Assembly (NCBI RefSeq): GCF_002112505.1
Contig: NZ_NEHW01000017.1
Location: forward strand, 53,979 to 117,978
Length of the DNA stretch: 64,000 nt
Direction: 5' to 3'
Source of the DNA: Pseudomonas sp. R28(2017)
Lineage (GTDB): Bacteria > Pseudomonadota > Gammaproteobacteria > Pseudomonadales > Pseudomonadaceae
This document shows, in pieces, positions 28,207 to 37,315 of the stretch; position 1 is the first letter of the stretch, and every line of letters begins with the position of its first letter. Position numbers and translations under genes: made by a program. The notes under the pieces are model-generated. The model was not told the DNA's origin. It was given only the letters and a program-made list of their open reading frames with translations, and made no database searches.

Positions 28207-28311
28207 TACCCTGTGGGAGCGGGCGTGTCGAGGCGTCGAACCGCCGCGAAGCATGCGACGCGGTGCATGGCACCGGCTTCGCCGGTGTTCGCGGGCAAGC
28301 CCGCTCCCACA
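28207..28311. repeat. REP pair after the NtrC-type regulator
   Basis: Opposed REP cores CTGTGGGAGCGGGCGTG and TTCGCGGGCAAGCCCGCTCC lie about 100 bp apart, with GC-rich spacer dyads such as ACCGGC-TTC-GCCGGT between them. A partial third copy (CTGTGGGAGC) lies at 28149. They mark the convergent end of two transcription units. Confidence 0.8.
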
Positions 28312-28385
28312 GTGATCGCGTCAGATTCTGGAAATTGAGCAAGACAGTTGCACCTCAGGCCGTCTGGCTGGCGAACAATGGGCTA

Positions 28386-28688
28386 TCAACGCTGACTGCC
28401 ACTGTTCCCATTAGCGCCTTGGCCCCCGGTCCCTTCGGAGCCGCTGCCATCCATCCCCGGCAGGTCGCGGTTGTCATTCTGCTTGGCCGGCGGGCTTTCC
28501 GGATCATTGCCCTGAATGCGCGGGTCGGTATCCCTAGGCATTGGCTTCTCGATCGGGTTCAGGGTGCTATCGACACCCGGCTGTGGCGCCGGGTTGTGCG
28601 GGTCATCGGGATAAGTGGGACCGGTGCCGACCGCCAGGGCCAGCGGTGAGGTGAGCAGGGCAACCAGCAGCAGGGTCGATCGGGTCAT
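28386..28688 (-). CDS. Small secreted low-complexity protein
   Basis: The protein has 100 residues and no recognised family. A clear signal peptide (TRSTLLLVALLTSPLALA) is followed by a Pro/Asp/Asn-rich hydrophilic region and a tail rich in Gly, Ser and Asn (GSGSEGTGGQGANGNSGS), with no Cys. The ATG at 28688 has GGAG 6 nt upstream; an earlier in-frame ATG at 28700 lacks a good site. It is probably periplasmic or exported and intrinsically disordered. It resembles in design, but not clearly in sequence, the protein at 50428-50733. It lies downstream of gntP on the same strand. Confidence 0.7.
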   Translation of the reverse strand: MTRSTLLLVALLTSPLALAVGTGPTYPDDPHNPAPQPGVDSTLNPIEKPMPRDTDPRIQGNDPESPPAKQNDNRDLPGMDGSGSEGTGGQGANGNSGSQR

Positions 28689-28772
28689 GGCAGGCTCCAT
28701 TGCGTTGGGTAGGGCTCATACCTGGTTTGGGCCCCACCCGAGCAGCTCAGGTGCCATCACCCCGATCAGCGG

Positions 28773-30125
28773 TCACACCACCGTCGACAGCGCCATGATG
28801 AAGATGATGCCGACGATCGACAGGATCGTCTCCATCATGCTCCAGGTCTTGAAGGTTTCTGCCACGGTCATGTTGAAGTACTGCTTCACCAGCCAGAACC
28901 CGGCGTCGTTGACGTGGGACAGGATCAGCGAGCCGGCGCCGGTGGCCAGCACCAGCAGCTCACGGTTGACCCCAGGTACCAGGTCGATAACCGGGGCGAC
29001 GATGCCGGCACCGGTAATGGTCGCCACGGTCGCCGAGCCGGTGGCGATGCGGATCACCGCCGCCACCAGCCAGGCCAGCATGATCGGTGAAATTTCCGCC
29101 TGCACGGCCATCTGCCCGATCACGTTGCCCACGCCGGTATCCACCAGCATCTGCTTGAAGCCGCCACCTGCGCCGACGATCAGCACGATGGCCGCGGTCG
29201 GTGCCAGGCTCTGGTCGAGCATCTTCATGATCTGCTGGCGGTTGAAGCCACGGGCCGAACCGAAGGTGTAGAAGGCCAGCAGCAGGGCAGCGAGCAGGGC
29301 GGTGATCGGGTGGCCGATCAGGTCCATCCACTGGCGGAAGATGTGCTCGGCCGGCAGTACCACGTCGGCGAAGGTCTTGAGCAGCATCAGCGCCACAGGC
29401 AGCAGCACGGTGACCAGGGTGATAGTGAAGCTTGGCAGGTTGCCTTGGTCCGACTCTTTCGCAATCTGGTCCATCAGCTCCTGCGATGGGTTGCCCGGGA
29501 TGTAGCGGGCAATGAAGTTGCCGAACAGCGGGCCGGCGATGATCGCCGTGGGCAGCGCAACCAGCAGGCCATAGAAGATGGTCTTGCCGATGTCGGCGTG
29601 GAAGATGCCGATCGCCAGCAGCGGGCCCGGGTGTGGCGGGACCAGGCCATGCACCACCGAAAGGCCGGCCAGCAGCGGAATGCCGATCTTGATCAGCGAC
29701 ACCCCCGAGCGCCGGGCGACGATGAACACCAGTGGAATCAGCAGCACGAAGCCGATTTCGAAGAACAGCGGAATGCCCACCAGGAAGGCGGCGAACATCA
29801 TCGCCCAGTGCACGTTCTTCTTGCCGAAGGCGCGGATCAGGGTTTGCGCGATCTGGTCGGCGCCCCCGGAGTCGGCCATCAGCTTGCCGAGCATCGTCCC
29901 CAGGGCGAGAACGATGCCGACGAAGCCGAGCACGCCACCGAAACCGTCCTGGAACGATTTCATGACCTTGGCCACCGGCATGCCCGAGGTCAGGCCGAGG
30001 AAGCCGGCAGCCAGGGTCAGGGCGACGAAGGGGTGGACCTTGAAATGGGTGATCAGCAGGATCAGCCCGACGATGGTGACCAGCGCGTCGAGCAGCAGGT
30101 AGGTATCTGTAGCCAGTCCGAACAT
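28773..30125 (-). CDS. gntP: Gluconate permease (GntP family)
   Basis: This 450-residue, roughly 12-14-helix symporter of the GntP family imports D-gluconate. Diagnostic stretches include FQDGFGGVLGFVGIVLALGTM, GIPLFFEIGFVLLIPLVF and GLVPPHPGPLLAIGIFHAD. The adjoining gluconokinase and GnuR-type repressor genes strongly support gluconate as substrate. It is transcribed after gnuK with a 113-bp gap holding an operator-like sequence, so it may have its own regulated promoter. GAGG sits upstream of the ATG. Confidence 0.94.
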   Translation of the reverse strand: MFGLATDTYLLLDALVTIVGLILLITHFKVHPFVALTLAAGFLGLTSGMPVAKVMKSFQDGFGGVLGFVGIVLALGTMLGKLMADSGGADQIAQTLIRAFGKKNVHWAMMFAAFLVGIPLFFEIGFVLLIPLVFIVARRSGVSLIKIGIPLLAGLSVVHGLVPPHPGPLLAIGIFHADIGKTIFYGLLVALPTAIIAGPLFGNFIARYIPGNPSQELMDQIAKESDQGNLPSFTITLVTVLLPVALMLLKTFADVVLPAEHIFRQWMDLIGHPITALLAALLLAFYTFGSARGFNRQQIMKMLDQSLAPTAAIVLIVGAGGGFKQMLVDTGVGNVIGQMAVQAEISPIMLAWLVAAVIRIATGSATVATITGAGIVAPVIDLVPGVNRELLVLATGAGSLILSHVNDAGFWLVKQYFNMTVAETFKTWSMMETILSIVGIIFIMALSTVV

Positions 30126-30198
30126 GGTTTTGATGCCTCGGTCTTATCGTTGTTTTTTTGGCGTAGCTTTTATTGAACTTCCGTCGCCTTCAGGCGTC

Positions 30199-30218
30199 GG
30201 GACAGCGCTATCTTTGGT
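30199..30218 (-). promoter_or_regulatory. GnuR/GntR operator before gntP
   Basis: GGGACAGCGCTATCTTTGGT shares the ACAGCGCTA core with the two sites in the gnuK-gnuR region. Read on the - strand it ends in AAGATAGCGCT, like the AAG-N-TAGCGCT operator form I recall for Pseudomonas GntR. Confidence 0.55.
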
Positions 30219-30238
30219 GAGCCGGAAAAACCGCCGGT

Positions 30239-30778
30239 TCAGGCAGTCCGCGCCAGGGTCCGCTCACCGCAGGGCTTTAGCCAGGCGTCGACCGTTTCGG
30301 CAAGTACTGCAATCGGTTGAGTGGCGTCCAGCGGCAGGGTCAGGGGTTCGCCATGGGGCGCCTCGAGGGCCGCGAACTGGCTGTCGATCAGGCTGGCCGG
30401 CATGAAGTGGCCGGGGCGCGCGAGCACGCGTTTTTCCGCCTCGGCAGGGGTGAGCTCGAGGAACACGAACACCAGCTCAGGCATTGCCGCGCGCAGGGTG
30501 TCGCGGTAACGGCGCTTGAGCGCGGAGCAAGTGAGGATCGGCCGTTCGCCAGCCTTCACCGTCGCTTGCAGTTCCTGGCCCAGGCGCACCAGCCAACCGG
30601 CACGGTCATCGTCGTCCAACGGGATGCCAGCGCTCATCTTGCGGATGTTTTCGGCAGGGTGGAACGCGTCGCCTTCGATCAGGCGACCGCCGCTTCGCTT
30701 GGCAATGGCATCACCGACGCAGCTTTTGCCGCAACCGGCCACGCCCATCACCACGATGGCGGACAGGGGAGAATTCAT
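30239..30778 (-). CDS. gnuK: Gluconokinase
   Basis: The 179-residue cytoplasmic kinase of the GntK/IdnK family makes 6-phosphogluconate from gluconate and ATP, feeding the Entner-Doudoroff pathway. The P-loop GVAGCGKS is at residues 12-19. EGDAFHPAENIRKMSAGIPLDDDDRAGWL and TCSALKRRYRDTLR are family signatures. AGGAGG lies 6 nt before the ATG. It is the first gene of gnuK-gntP and is divergent from the repressor gene, with an operator just upstream of the start. Confidence 0.96.
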   Translation of the reverse strand: MNSPLSAIVVMGVAGCGKSCVGDAIAKRSGGRLIEGDAFHPAENIRKMSAGIPLDDDDRAGWLVRLGQELQATVKAGERPILTCSALKRRYRDTLRAAMPELVFVFLELTPAEAEKRVLARPGHFMPASLIDSQFAALEAPHGEPLTLPLDATQPIAVLAETVDAWLKPCGERTLARTA

Positions 30779-30795
30779 CAGTACCTCCTGCGGGG

Positions 30796-30813
30796 CGAGA
30801 CAGCGCTGTCTCG
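30796..30813. promoter_or_regulatory. Perfect palindromic GnuR operator upstream of gnuK
   Basis: CGAGACAGCGCTGTCTCG is an 18-bp perfect palindrome centred on GC, the usual form of a LacI-family site. It lies 18 bp ahead of the gnuK start, so bound repressor would block that promoter or leader. Confidence 0.65.
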
Positions 30814-30923
30814 TCGTAGACGAAACGCCACCTCCCCAGTGTTATTGGTCTTGTCCTTACGCAGTATGGACGCTTGGCAGCGTGCTGCAGTGGCCACTAC
30901 TAAAGATTACATTGCCTGCGTCC

Positions 30924-30943
30924 TGAGACAGCGCTACCTTAGT
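30924..30943. promoter_or_regulatory. GnuR operator upstream of gnuR
   Basis: TGAGACAGCGCTACCTTAGT reads ACTAAGGTAGCGCT on the - strand, matching the AC-N-AAG-N-TAGCGCT pattern I recall for Pseudomonas GntR. It lies 42 bp before the repressor gene, consistent with autoregulation. A possible -10 (TAAAAT, 30969-30974) lies between it and the ATG. Confidence 0.6.
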
Positions 30944-30984
30944 GGCCGTTCCCCATTCCTGCAAGTAGTAAAATTACAACATTC

Positions 30985-32004
30985 ATGTCTCGCTCAGGCT
31001 CTCGCACCACAGGTCGTCCCACGCTGGCTGAAGTCGCCAGGCTCTCCGGGGTTTCCCCGATTACCGCATCGCGCGCCTTGCGCGGCGTGAGCACGGTTGC
31101 GCCGGAACTGGTGGAGAAGGTCATGGCCGCCGCCGCGTCCCTGGGCTACGTGGCCAACCCGGCGGCCCGGGCGTTGGCTTCGGCGCGCAGCCAGTCGGTG
31201 GTGGTGTTGATCCCGTCGTTGTCCAACCAGCTGTTCATCGACACCCTGGAGGCCATCCACGAGGTGATGCGCCCGCGTGGGCTGGAAGTGCTGATCGGCA
31301 ACTATCACTACGATATCGACGAAGAAGAAAACCTGATCCGCAATTACCTGGCCTATCAGCCCTGCGGCATGCTGCTCACCGGCTTCGATCGCAGCGACGC
31401 GTCGCGGCAGATGCTGGCAGCCAGCGGCGTGCCCTGCGTGCACATGATGGAGCTGGGCGGTGAGGCGGGTGCGTTGTCGGTGGGCTTTTCCCAGCAGCAG
31501 GCCGGGCGGGCCGCCGCAACGCACCTGATCGAGCGCGGCCGGCGGCGCCTGGCGTTCATTGCCGCGCAGCTTGACCCACGGGTGATGCAGCGCGCCGACG
31601 GCTTCCGCCAGGCCCTTGCCGAAGCCGGCATGCAGGCCACCGAGCTGGAGATCCTGGCGCCGCAACCGTCATCCATTGCCTTGGGCAGCGAACTGTTCAG
31701 TCAGCTGTTGGCCCAGGCGCCCGATGTGGATGGCATCTTCTTCTGCAACGACGACCTGGCCCAGGGTGCGGTACTGCAGGCATTGCGCCAAGGCATCGAA
31801 GTGCCGCGCCAGGTGGCCATGGTCGGCTTCAACGACTTGCCGGCTTCGGCGCACATGGTGCCGCGCCTCACCTCCATTCGCACCCCACGGGCTGCCGTTG
31901 GTCGGGGCGCCGCCCAGGCACTGCTGGCGTTGCTCGATGGCAAGCGGGTAGCCACCGAGCAGCAGGACCTGGGCTTTGAACTGATGGTACGCGAGAGCTC
32001 ATGA
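30985..32004 (+). CDS. gnuR: LacI-family gluconate repressor
   Basis: This 339-residue regulator has an N-terminal LacI HTH (PTLAEVARLSGVSPITASRALRG, then the hinge YVANPAARALASARSQ) and a periplasmic-binding-like effector domain (about 65-335). It resembles GntR/GnuR, which represses gluconate uptake and phosphorylation and is released by gluconate or 6-phosphogluconate. Divergence from gnuK-gntP and three related dyads around those genes support that role. The ribosome site is weak and a possible -10 box is only 11 bp upstream of the ATG, so a very short leader is possible. Confidence 0.93.
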   Translation: MSRSGSRTTGRPTLAEVARLSGVSPITASRALRGVSTVAPELVEKVMAAAASLGYVANPAARALASARSQSVVVLIPSLSNQLFIDTLEAIHEVMRPRGLEVLIGNYHYDIDEEENLIRNYLAYQPCGMLLTGFDRSDASRQMLAASGVPCVHMMELGGEAGALSVGFSQQQAGRAAATHLIERGRRRLAFIAAQLDPRVMQRADGFRQALAEAGMQATELEILAPQPSSIALGSELFSQLLAQAPDVDGIFFCNDDLAQGAVLQALRQGIEVPRQVAMVGFNDLPASAHMVPRLTSIRTPRAAVGRGAAQALLALLDGKRVATEQQDLGFELMVRESS

Positions 32005-32118
32005 GGTTTTTCAGGAACCGTCGCTAACTGGTTAATCGCAAAGTGATATCAATCTGCTTGCGCGGCAACCATGCCGATCTATGCTCAGGAAACCCTGGGC
32101 ATCAAGGATCCTGGCGCC

Positions 32119-33438
32119 ATGTTCGATTTCCACCGCAAGTCTGATTTGCTCGAGATTCAGCGCACCCGCAAGGCCTTGGCCGAGGCTCAGGCCAAGCTCG
32201 CGGCGATCAGCCGCTGCATGGCGATGATCGAGTTCGCCCCCGACGGTACCATTCTCGATGCCAATGCCCAGTTCTGCCAGGCCATGGGTTACGACAATGA
32301 AGAACTGCGCGGCAAACACCACCGCCTGTTCTGTGACCCGGGCTATGCCAAGAGCGCCGAGTACCAGCAACTGTGGCGTGAGCTGGGCCAGGGCAAGGCC
32401 ATCAGCGGCACCTTCGAACGCATCGACAAGGCCGGCCGTGAAGTCTGGCTGGAGGCCAGCTACATGCCGGTGCTCGACGAGCAGCAGCAGGTTACCAGTG
32501 TGATCAAGGTGGCCGCCGACATCAGCCAGCGGGTCAAGGACGAGCACGAAAGCGAAAGCCTGCTCAAGGCCATTGGCCGGTCCATGGCCGTGGTCGAGTT
32601 CACCCCGCAAGGGCGGGTGATCAAAGCCAACCGCAACTTCCTCCAGACCATGGGTTATTCCCTGGAAGAAGTGCAGGGCCGTCACCATGGGCTGTTCTGC
32701 CAGCCCCATGAGCGCGAATCCGGTGCATACCGCGAGTTCTGGGCTTCGCTCAATCGCGGCGAGTATCACTCGCACCGCTTCGAACGGATCAACAAGCAAG
32801 GCCAGACGGTGTACCTGGAGGCCTCGTACAACCCTATCTTCGACAGCAAGGGCCGCTTGTACAAGGTGGTCAAGTTCGCCAGCGACATCACCGCCCAGGT
32901 CAGTACCCAGCAGAGCGCCGCCACCGCGGCCCATGCCAGTTCGGTGCAGACCGATGCCTGCGCGCGCAAGGGCAGCGAAGTGGTGCAGCAGACCGTGGAG
33001 GTCATCGAGCAGATTTCCGAGGAGCTCAATGATGCCGCGCGCAGCATCGATGCGGTGAGCAAGCAGTCGGATGTGATCGGGCAGATCGTCCTGACCATCC
33101 GCGGCATTGCCGACCAGACCAACCTGCTGGCCTTGAACGCGGCCATCGAAGCCGCCCGGGCCGGTGAGCATGGGCGCGGCTTTGCCGTGGTGGCCGACGA
33201 GGTGCGCAGCCTGGCGGCGCGCACCAGCAAGGCGACACTGGAGATCGTCGACGTGGTGCGGCAGAACCACGACCTGTCGCTGACCGCCGTGGCCAGCATG
33301 CAGTCGAGCCTGTCACGCACCGGGCGGGGGGTCGCCCTGGCCAACGAGGCGGGGACGGTGATCATGGAAATCCAGCAGGGCTCGCGCCACGTGGTCGACG
33401 CCATCAGCCAGATCAGCTCGACTCTGCAATTGCACTGA
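32119..33438 (+). CDS. Soluble PAS-PAS methyl-accepting chemotaxis protein
   Basis: The protein has two PAS domains (about 20-140 and 150-265; IEFAPDGTILDANAQFCQAMGY and VEFTPQGRVIKANRNFLQTMGY) and a short MCP signalling domain with the hairpin tip GIADQTNLLALNAAIEAARAGEHGRGFAVVADEVRSLA. There is no membrane segment, so it is a cytoplasmic receptor like BdlA or an Aer relative. I prefer the ATG at 32119 (MFDFHRKSD, 439 residues, AAGGA 10 nt upstream) to one at 32071, which lacks a ribosome site. The last 26 bp overlap the convergent hybrid kinase gene. PAS cofactor residues are not identifiable by eye. Confidence 0.9.
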   Translation: MFDFHRKSDLLEIQRTRKALAEAQAKLAAISRCMAMIEFAPDGTILDANAQFCQAMGYDNEELRGKHHRLFCDPGYAKSAEYQQLWRELGQGKAISGTFERIDKAGREVWLEASYMPVLDEQQQVTSVIKVAADISQRVKDEHESESLLKAIGRSMAVVEFTPQGRVIKANRNFLQTMGYSLEEVQGRHHGLFCQPHERESGAYREFWASLNRGEYHSHRFERINKQGQTVYLEASYNPIFDSKGRLYKVVKFASDITAQVSTQQSAATAAHASSVQTDACARKGSEVVQQTVEVIEQISEELNDAARSIDAVSKQSDVIGQIVLTIRGIADQTNLLALNAAIEAARAGEHGRGFAVVADEVRSLAARTSKATLEIVDVVRQNHDLSLTAVASMQSSLSRTGRGVALANEAGTVIMEIQQGSRHVVDAISQISSTLQLH

Positions 33439-36400
33439 GGGTGTCGCCCAGCTCCCGCAACAACGCCTGCAGGCTCGCTTCCAGCTGCAGGCGCAAGGCC
33501 TCCGTCGGCAGCCCTTGGGCATGTGCCTGTTCGATGGCTTCGCACGCCTTGACCACCCCGCGTACCCGCAACATCTTGGCGCCGCCTTTGATGCGATGGG
33601 CGAGGGCGCGCAACGCCTCGTGGTCGCCGCCGGTACCCAGCGCTTGCAGGGCGACAAGGTCTTCGTGGGCACTTTGCGTCAGCTGTTCGAGCAGGCTTCT
33701 GGTCAACTGCTGGTCATCCTGGGTCAGGTGACGCAGTTCATTCAGGTTGAAGCCGCTGGTACTGGGGGCTGACACCGGTGTGCGGGGGCGAATGTGCGGC
33801 AGGTGAGCCTTCAATGTCCGCAGCCCGATGGGCTTGAACAGGCAGTCGTCCATGCCGCTGTCCAGGCAGCGCTGATGCTCTTCGGCCTGGGCATTGGCGG
33901 TTACCCCGAGAATGCTGCAGGCGGGCTGCCCACTGGCTTGCTCCAGCTGGCGGATCCTGCGGGCCAGCTCATGGCCATCCATCACCGGCATGCTGCAGTC
34001 CGTGATGACCAGGTCGAATGTGTGTGTTTGCCACAGGGCCAGTGCCGCTTCGCCATTTTCGGCCAGCGTCACCTGGTGGCCGAGGCTGTTGAGCTGTTTT
34101 TCCAGCAGCATGAGGTTAGCGGGGTAGTCGTCGACCACCAGCACATTCAGGGGCCCGCTGTCGGTTTCGTCGTCGGCCTCCTGGTGCTCCGTGGGTGCGG
34201 GTGGCGCGCTCAGTGCAAGCGGCAACTGGACCCGCACGCGGGTGCCGACGCCTTCCACGCTTTGCAGGTCCAGCCTGCCGCCCATCAGTTCGGCCAGGGT
34301 GCGGCTGATCATCAGGCCCAGGCCTGCACCCTGGCTGGCGCGTGGGCCCGAGGCCTGGGTGAAGGTGTTGAACAGGCGCGCCTGATCGTGGGGGGCAATG
34401 CCGATGCCGGTGTCGCTCACCTGCAGCTCGACCAGCGCGGTGTCGAGCGCTGACGAGGGTTTGAATGCAAGGCGGGCCACGACCTCGCCACGGTCGGTGA
34501 ACTTGATGGCATTGCTCAACAGGTTGGAGAGGATCTGCTTGATCCGCAACGGGTCGGCCAGGACCCAGAGCGGCGCGTCTGGCAGTTCGCCCTGCAGGTG
34601 CAGCCCTTTTATCCGTGCATTGCCTTCGAACACGCGCAGGGTGCTGCGTACCAGGTCGACCAGGTCAGTCGCCACCGGTTGCAGGGTCATGTGCCCGGTT
34701 TCGATGCGTGATATGTCGAGGATGTCGCCGATCAGCCCGAGCAGGCCGATGGCGGAGTCGTGAGCGGTTTGCAGGGTCTGGGTGTCGCAGTGCCCCGCAC
34801 GGTTGTCTTCCAGCGCCAGTTCCAGCAGGCCGATCACCGCGTTCATCGGGGTACGGATCTCATGGCTCATGGTCGCCACGAACGCGCTCTTGGTCTTGCT
34901 GGCCTGTTCGGCTTCGTCCTTGGCCTGGCGCAGTTGCTCCAGCAGCCCGCGGCTGAAGGCCAGTTGTGCCTGCAGTGCGCGCTGAGCTTCGGTACGCTGG
35001 TGGATCAGCTTGCGCAAGTAGCTGTTCCAGAACACCACGCCCGCCAGCAGCAGGGCTGACAGCACCAGCACTTGCAATGTCAGTGTGCGGTAGTTGCGCC
35101 AAGGGCTGTCACTGACCAGGGTGCTGGTGCGCCAGCGGTTCACCAACTGGTCCAGCTCTTCGGGGGGGATGCTCATCAGTGCCTTGTCGAGAATCGCCTG
35201 CAACTGCGGCTGGTCCGGGGCCACGGCAAAGGCGGCGGCGCCTGGCTCGTCGCCCATGACACTGGCGATGCGCAGCTGCCCCTTGAATACCTGGTTGATG
35301 TAGTACGAGGCATTGATGTAGCTGCTGTAGGCGACGTCAGCATCGCCATTGGCCACTGCTTCCATCAGGCCCAGGGAATTGTCGACCATGACCAGTTTTG
35401 CCTGCGGGTAGCGGCGCACTACTTCGGCGCGCAGGTGCGAGCCCTGGAGAAGGGCGATGCGCTGCCCGTCGAGGTTTCTGACGTGCAGTGGCCAGGGTGC
35501 CTGGGTGCGCGTCACCAGCACCCTTGGGCTGACCAGATAGGGGCGGGTGTAGCGCAGCTGCGCCGCGCGTTCTGTGCCATAGCCCAGTGCCCCGATCATC
35601 TGTGCCTTGCCACGTGCGACTTGCTCGACCATCTGCTGCACGGTGCCGCGCTCGATGAACTCGAACTGCAGGCCGGTGCGCAGGGTGATCTGCTTGAGCA
35701 GGTCGACGGTGATGCCGCTGAGATGCTGATGGGTGTCGTTGAAGGTCAGGGGGGCAAGGGCGGGGTCGACCAGAACGCTCACGGTCGGGTGGTCGGCTAT
35801 CCACTGCGTCTCCTCGTCAGACAGTGCAGAGAGGTGGCGCTCCAGCAACAGGCTGGTGTTGCCACTGCTCCAGCGCCGCAGGATGTTCAGGCGTTCGCTT
35901 TCGGTAATCCTGGCCATGGCACCATTGACGAGATTACGCAGCCGCAGGTTGTCGTTGGCGAAAGCGAAGGCGAACTTTCCGGGAGCCACCTGGCAGAAAT
36001 GGTCGATCTTCACCATGCCCTGGTAGCTTTTGCCAATCAGGTAATCGGTGCTGATGGCATCGCCCAGATAGGCATCTGCCTCACCCAGCTCGACCGCCGC
36101 CAGGCCCGCCAGGGTCGAACGATAGAGGCTCAGTTGTGCCTTGGGATAAAGCGCACGGACCGTCTCGCCCGGCAGGTAGTGGTCGACCATCGCCAGGCGC
36201 ATCCCGGCCAGGTCGTTACCCTGCGCCAAGCGGGTATTCTGACGAGTCACAATGACCGGCAGGTCATCGGCATAGGGCTGGCTGAGGCTGAGCTGGGCAT
36301 CGGCGGCTTCGAAACCGTTGGAGCTGCCCAGCATGTCGATCTTGCCTGTGCGCAACGCGGCGATCGCTTCGTGGCGGCTGTCGAAGCGCCGGACTTCGAC

Positions 36401-36688
36401 CGGGATGCCCAGCTGTTCGGCGATCAGCCCGGCATAGTCGGCACTCAGGCCTTCGTAATCGGCCAGGCTGATGTTTATCTCGAAGGGGGGGTAATCTGGC
36501 CGTGAAGTCCCCAGCAACACCGTGCCATGCTGTTGCAACCACTGGCGGTCGGCTTCGTCCATTTGCAGCGTTTGCGTGGCACTGGTGGCGCGTGCCAGCA
36601 AGTGCCGCGGCTCCCCCTCGGCCAGCGCCATGAGCGGGCAGCAGACCAGGCTGACAATCAGGGGCAGGCTGGCCAGTACTCGAGTCAT
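33413..36688 (-). CDS. BvgS/EvgS-like hybrid sensor kinase
   Basis: The 1091-residue inner-membrane protein has a signal peptide (1-24) and two periplasmic solute-binding (venus-flytrap) domains (about 50-285 and 295-525). One main TM (about 537-558, LQVLVLSALLLAGVVFW) precedes HisKA (FVATMSHEIRTPMNAVIG) and HATPase (LLSNAIKFTDRGE, DTGIGIAP, GLGLMISRTLAE). A receiver (ITDCSMPVMDG) and a C-terminal HPt domain (LAHRIKGGAKMLRV) complete the relay. No PAS domain is evident between the TM and HisKA, unlike BvgS. It follows the LuxR-type regulator gene by 12 bp. The pair resembles RocS/RocA and EvgS/EvgA; the signal is unknown. Confidence 0.94.
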   Translation of the reverse strand: MTRVLASLPLIVSLVCCPLMALAEGEPRHLLARATSATQTLQMDEADRQWLQQHGTVLLGTSRPDYPPFEINISLADYEGLSADYAGLIAEQLGIPVEVRRFDSRHEAIAALRTGKIDMLGSSNGFEAADAQLSLSQPYADDLPVIVTRQNTRLAQGNDLAGMRLAMVDHYLPGETVRALYPKAQLSLYRSTLAGLAAVELGEADAYLGDAISTDYLIGKSYQGMVKIDHFCQVAPGKFAFAFANDNLRLRNLVNGAMARITESERLNILRRWSSGNTSLLLERHLSALSDEETQWIADHPTVSVLVDPALAPLTFNDTHQHLSGITVDLLKQITLRTGLQFEFIERGTVQQMVEQVARGKAQMIGALGYGTERAAQLRYTRPYLVSPRVLVTRTQAPWPLHVRNLDGQRIALLQGSHLRAEVVRRYPQAKLVMVDNSLGLMEAVANGDADVAYSSYINASYYINQVFKGQLRIASVMGDEPGAAAFAVAPDQPQLQAILDKALMSIPPEELDQLVNRWRTSTLVSDSPWRNYRTLTLQVLVLSALLLAGVVFWNSYLRKLIHQRTEAQRALQAQLAFSRGLLEQLRQAKDEAEQASKTKSAFVATMSHEIRTPMNAVIGLLELALEDNRAGHCDTQTLQTAHDSAIGLLGLIGDILDISRIETGHMTLQPVATDLVDLVRSTLRVFEGNARIKGLHLQGELPDAPLWVLADPLRIKQILSNLLSNAIKFTDRGEVVARLAFKPSSALDTALVELQVSDTGIGIAPHDQARLFNTFTQASGPRASQGAGLGLMISRTLAELMGGRLDLQSVEGVGTRVRVQLPLALSAPPAPTEHQEADDETDSGPLNVLVVDDYPANLMLLEKQLNSLGHQVTLAENGEAALALWQTHTFDLVITDCSMPVMDGHELARRIRQLEQASGQPACSILGVTANAQAEEHQRCLDSGMDDCLFKPIGLRTLKAHLPHIRPRTPVSAPSTSGFNLNELRHLTQDDQQLTRSLLEQLTQSAHEDLVALQALGTGGDHEALRALAHRIKGGAKMLRVRGVVKACEAIEQAHAQGLPTEALRLQLEASLQALLRELGDTLSAIAESS

Positions 36689-36700
36689 GGTCAGCGGGGC

Positions 36701-37315
36701 TCAGTTCACGTGGTTGCGTTTGGCCAGGTCGACCATTTCCACCAGTGACTCGGTCTTGAGCTTTTCCATGATGCGGCCACGGTAGGTGCTGATGGTCTTG
36801 GCGCTGAGGTTCATGCAGGCGCCGATGTTCTTGTTGTTTTCCCCACGGCTCAGGCGCCGCAGCACTTCCATCTCGCGGTTGGACAGGCTGCTCAGGCGCT
36901 CTGGCTCGCTCTCCAGGGTATTGCTGTTGACCGACATCTGCGGGAAGGTGGAGTAGCCCTTGATCAGGGCCTTGAGGGCGAACACCACGGCCTCCAGATC
37001 CTCGCCTTTGGTGACGAATGCACCGATGCCGGCATCCAGGCAGCGGCGCACGTAGAGATCGGTGGCTTGCCCGGTCAACACCATGATTTTCGGTGCCGGA
37101 TCCAGTTGCTGCAGGCGCTTGATGACTTCCATGCCATCCAGGCCGGGCAGCCCTATGTCGAGCACCACTACGTCCGGGCGCAAGTCGCGCACCGCTTGTG
37201 CCACTTCACTGCCATTGTCGACGTCGCCGACGATCTGAAAGCGCTCCTGTTCGAGCAGCCTGCGCAAGGCAAAACGGACGATGGCGTGATCATCAACGAT
37301 CAACACGGTTGTCAT
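36701..37315 (-). CDS. LuxR/NarL-type response regulator (EvgA/RocA-like)
   Basis: The 204-residue regulator has a receiver (1-118, acidic pair D8/D9, phospho-acceptor D53 in VVLDIGLPG, K near 105) and a C-terminal LuxR HTH (LSNREMEVLRRLSRGENNKNIG, then LSAKTISTYRGRIMEKL). It is upstream of and close to the hybrid kinase gene, so the phosphorelay HK-REC-HPt to this D53 is the expected path. An AGGAG sequence lies in the leader. Targets are unknown; relatives control fimbriae, acid resistance or virulence genes. Confidence 0.94.
   Translation of the reverse strand: MTTVLIVDDHAIVRFALRRLLEQERFQIVGDVDNGSEVAQAVRDLRPDVVVLDIGLPGLDGMEVIKRLQQLDPAPKIMVLTGQATDLYVRRCLDAGIGAFVTKGEDLEAVVFALKALIKGYSTFPQMSVNSNTLESEPERLSSLSNREMEVLRRLSRGENNKNIGACMNLSAKTISTYRGRIMEKLKTESLVEMVDLAKRNHVN

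Noticed and set aside
28773..32004. The gluconate genes as a 2-ketogluconate cluster
   Set aside because: There is no 2-ketogluconate reductase or kinase gene here. The kinase is the short GntK type and the carrier is GntP type.
32071..32118. An earlier ATG for the PAS chemoreceptor
   Set aside because: No ribosome site precedes it and the added 16 residues are not family-like. The ATG at 32119 has AAGGA. The choice is not certain.
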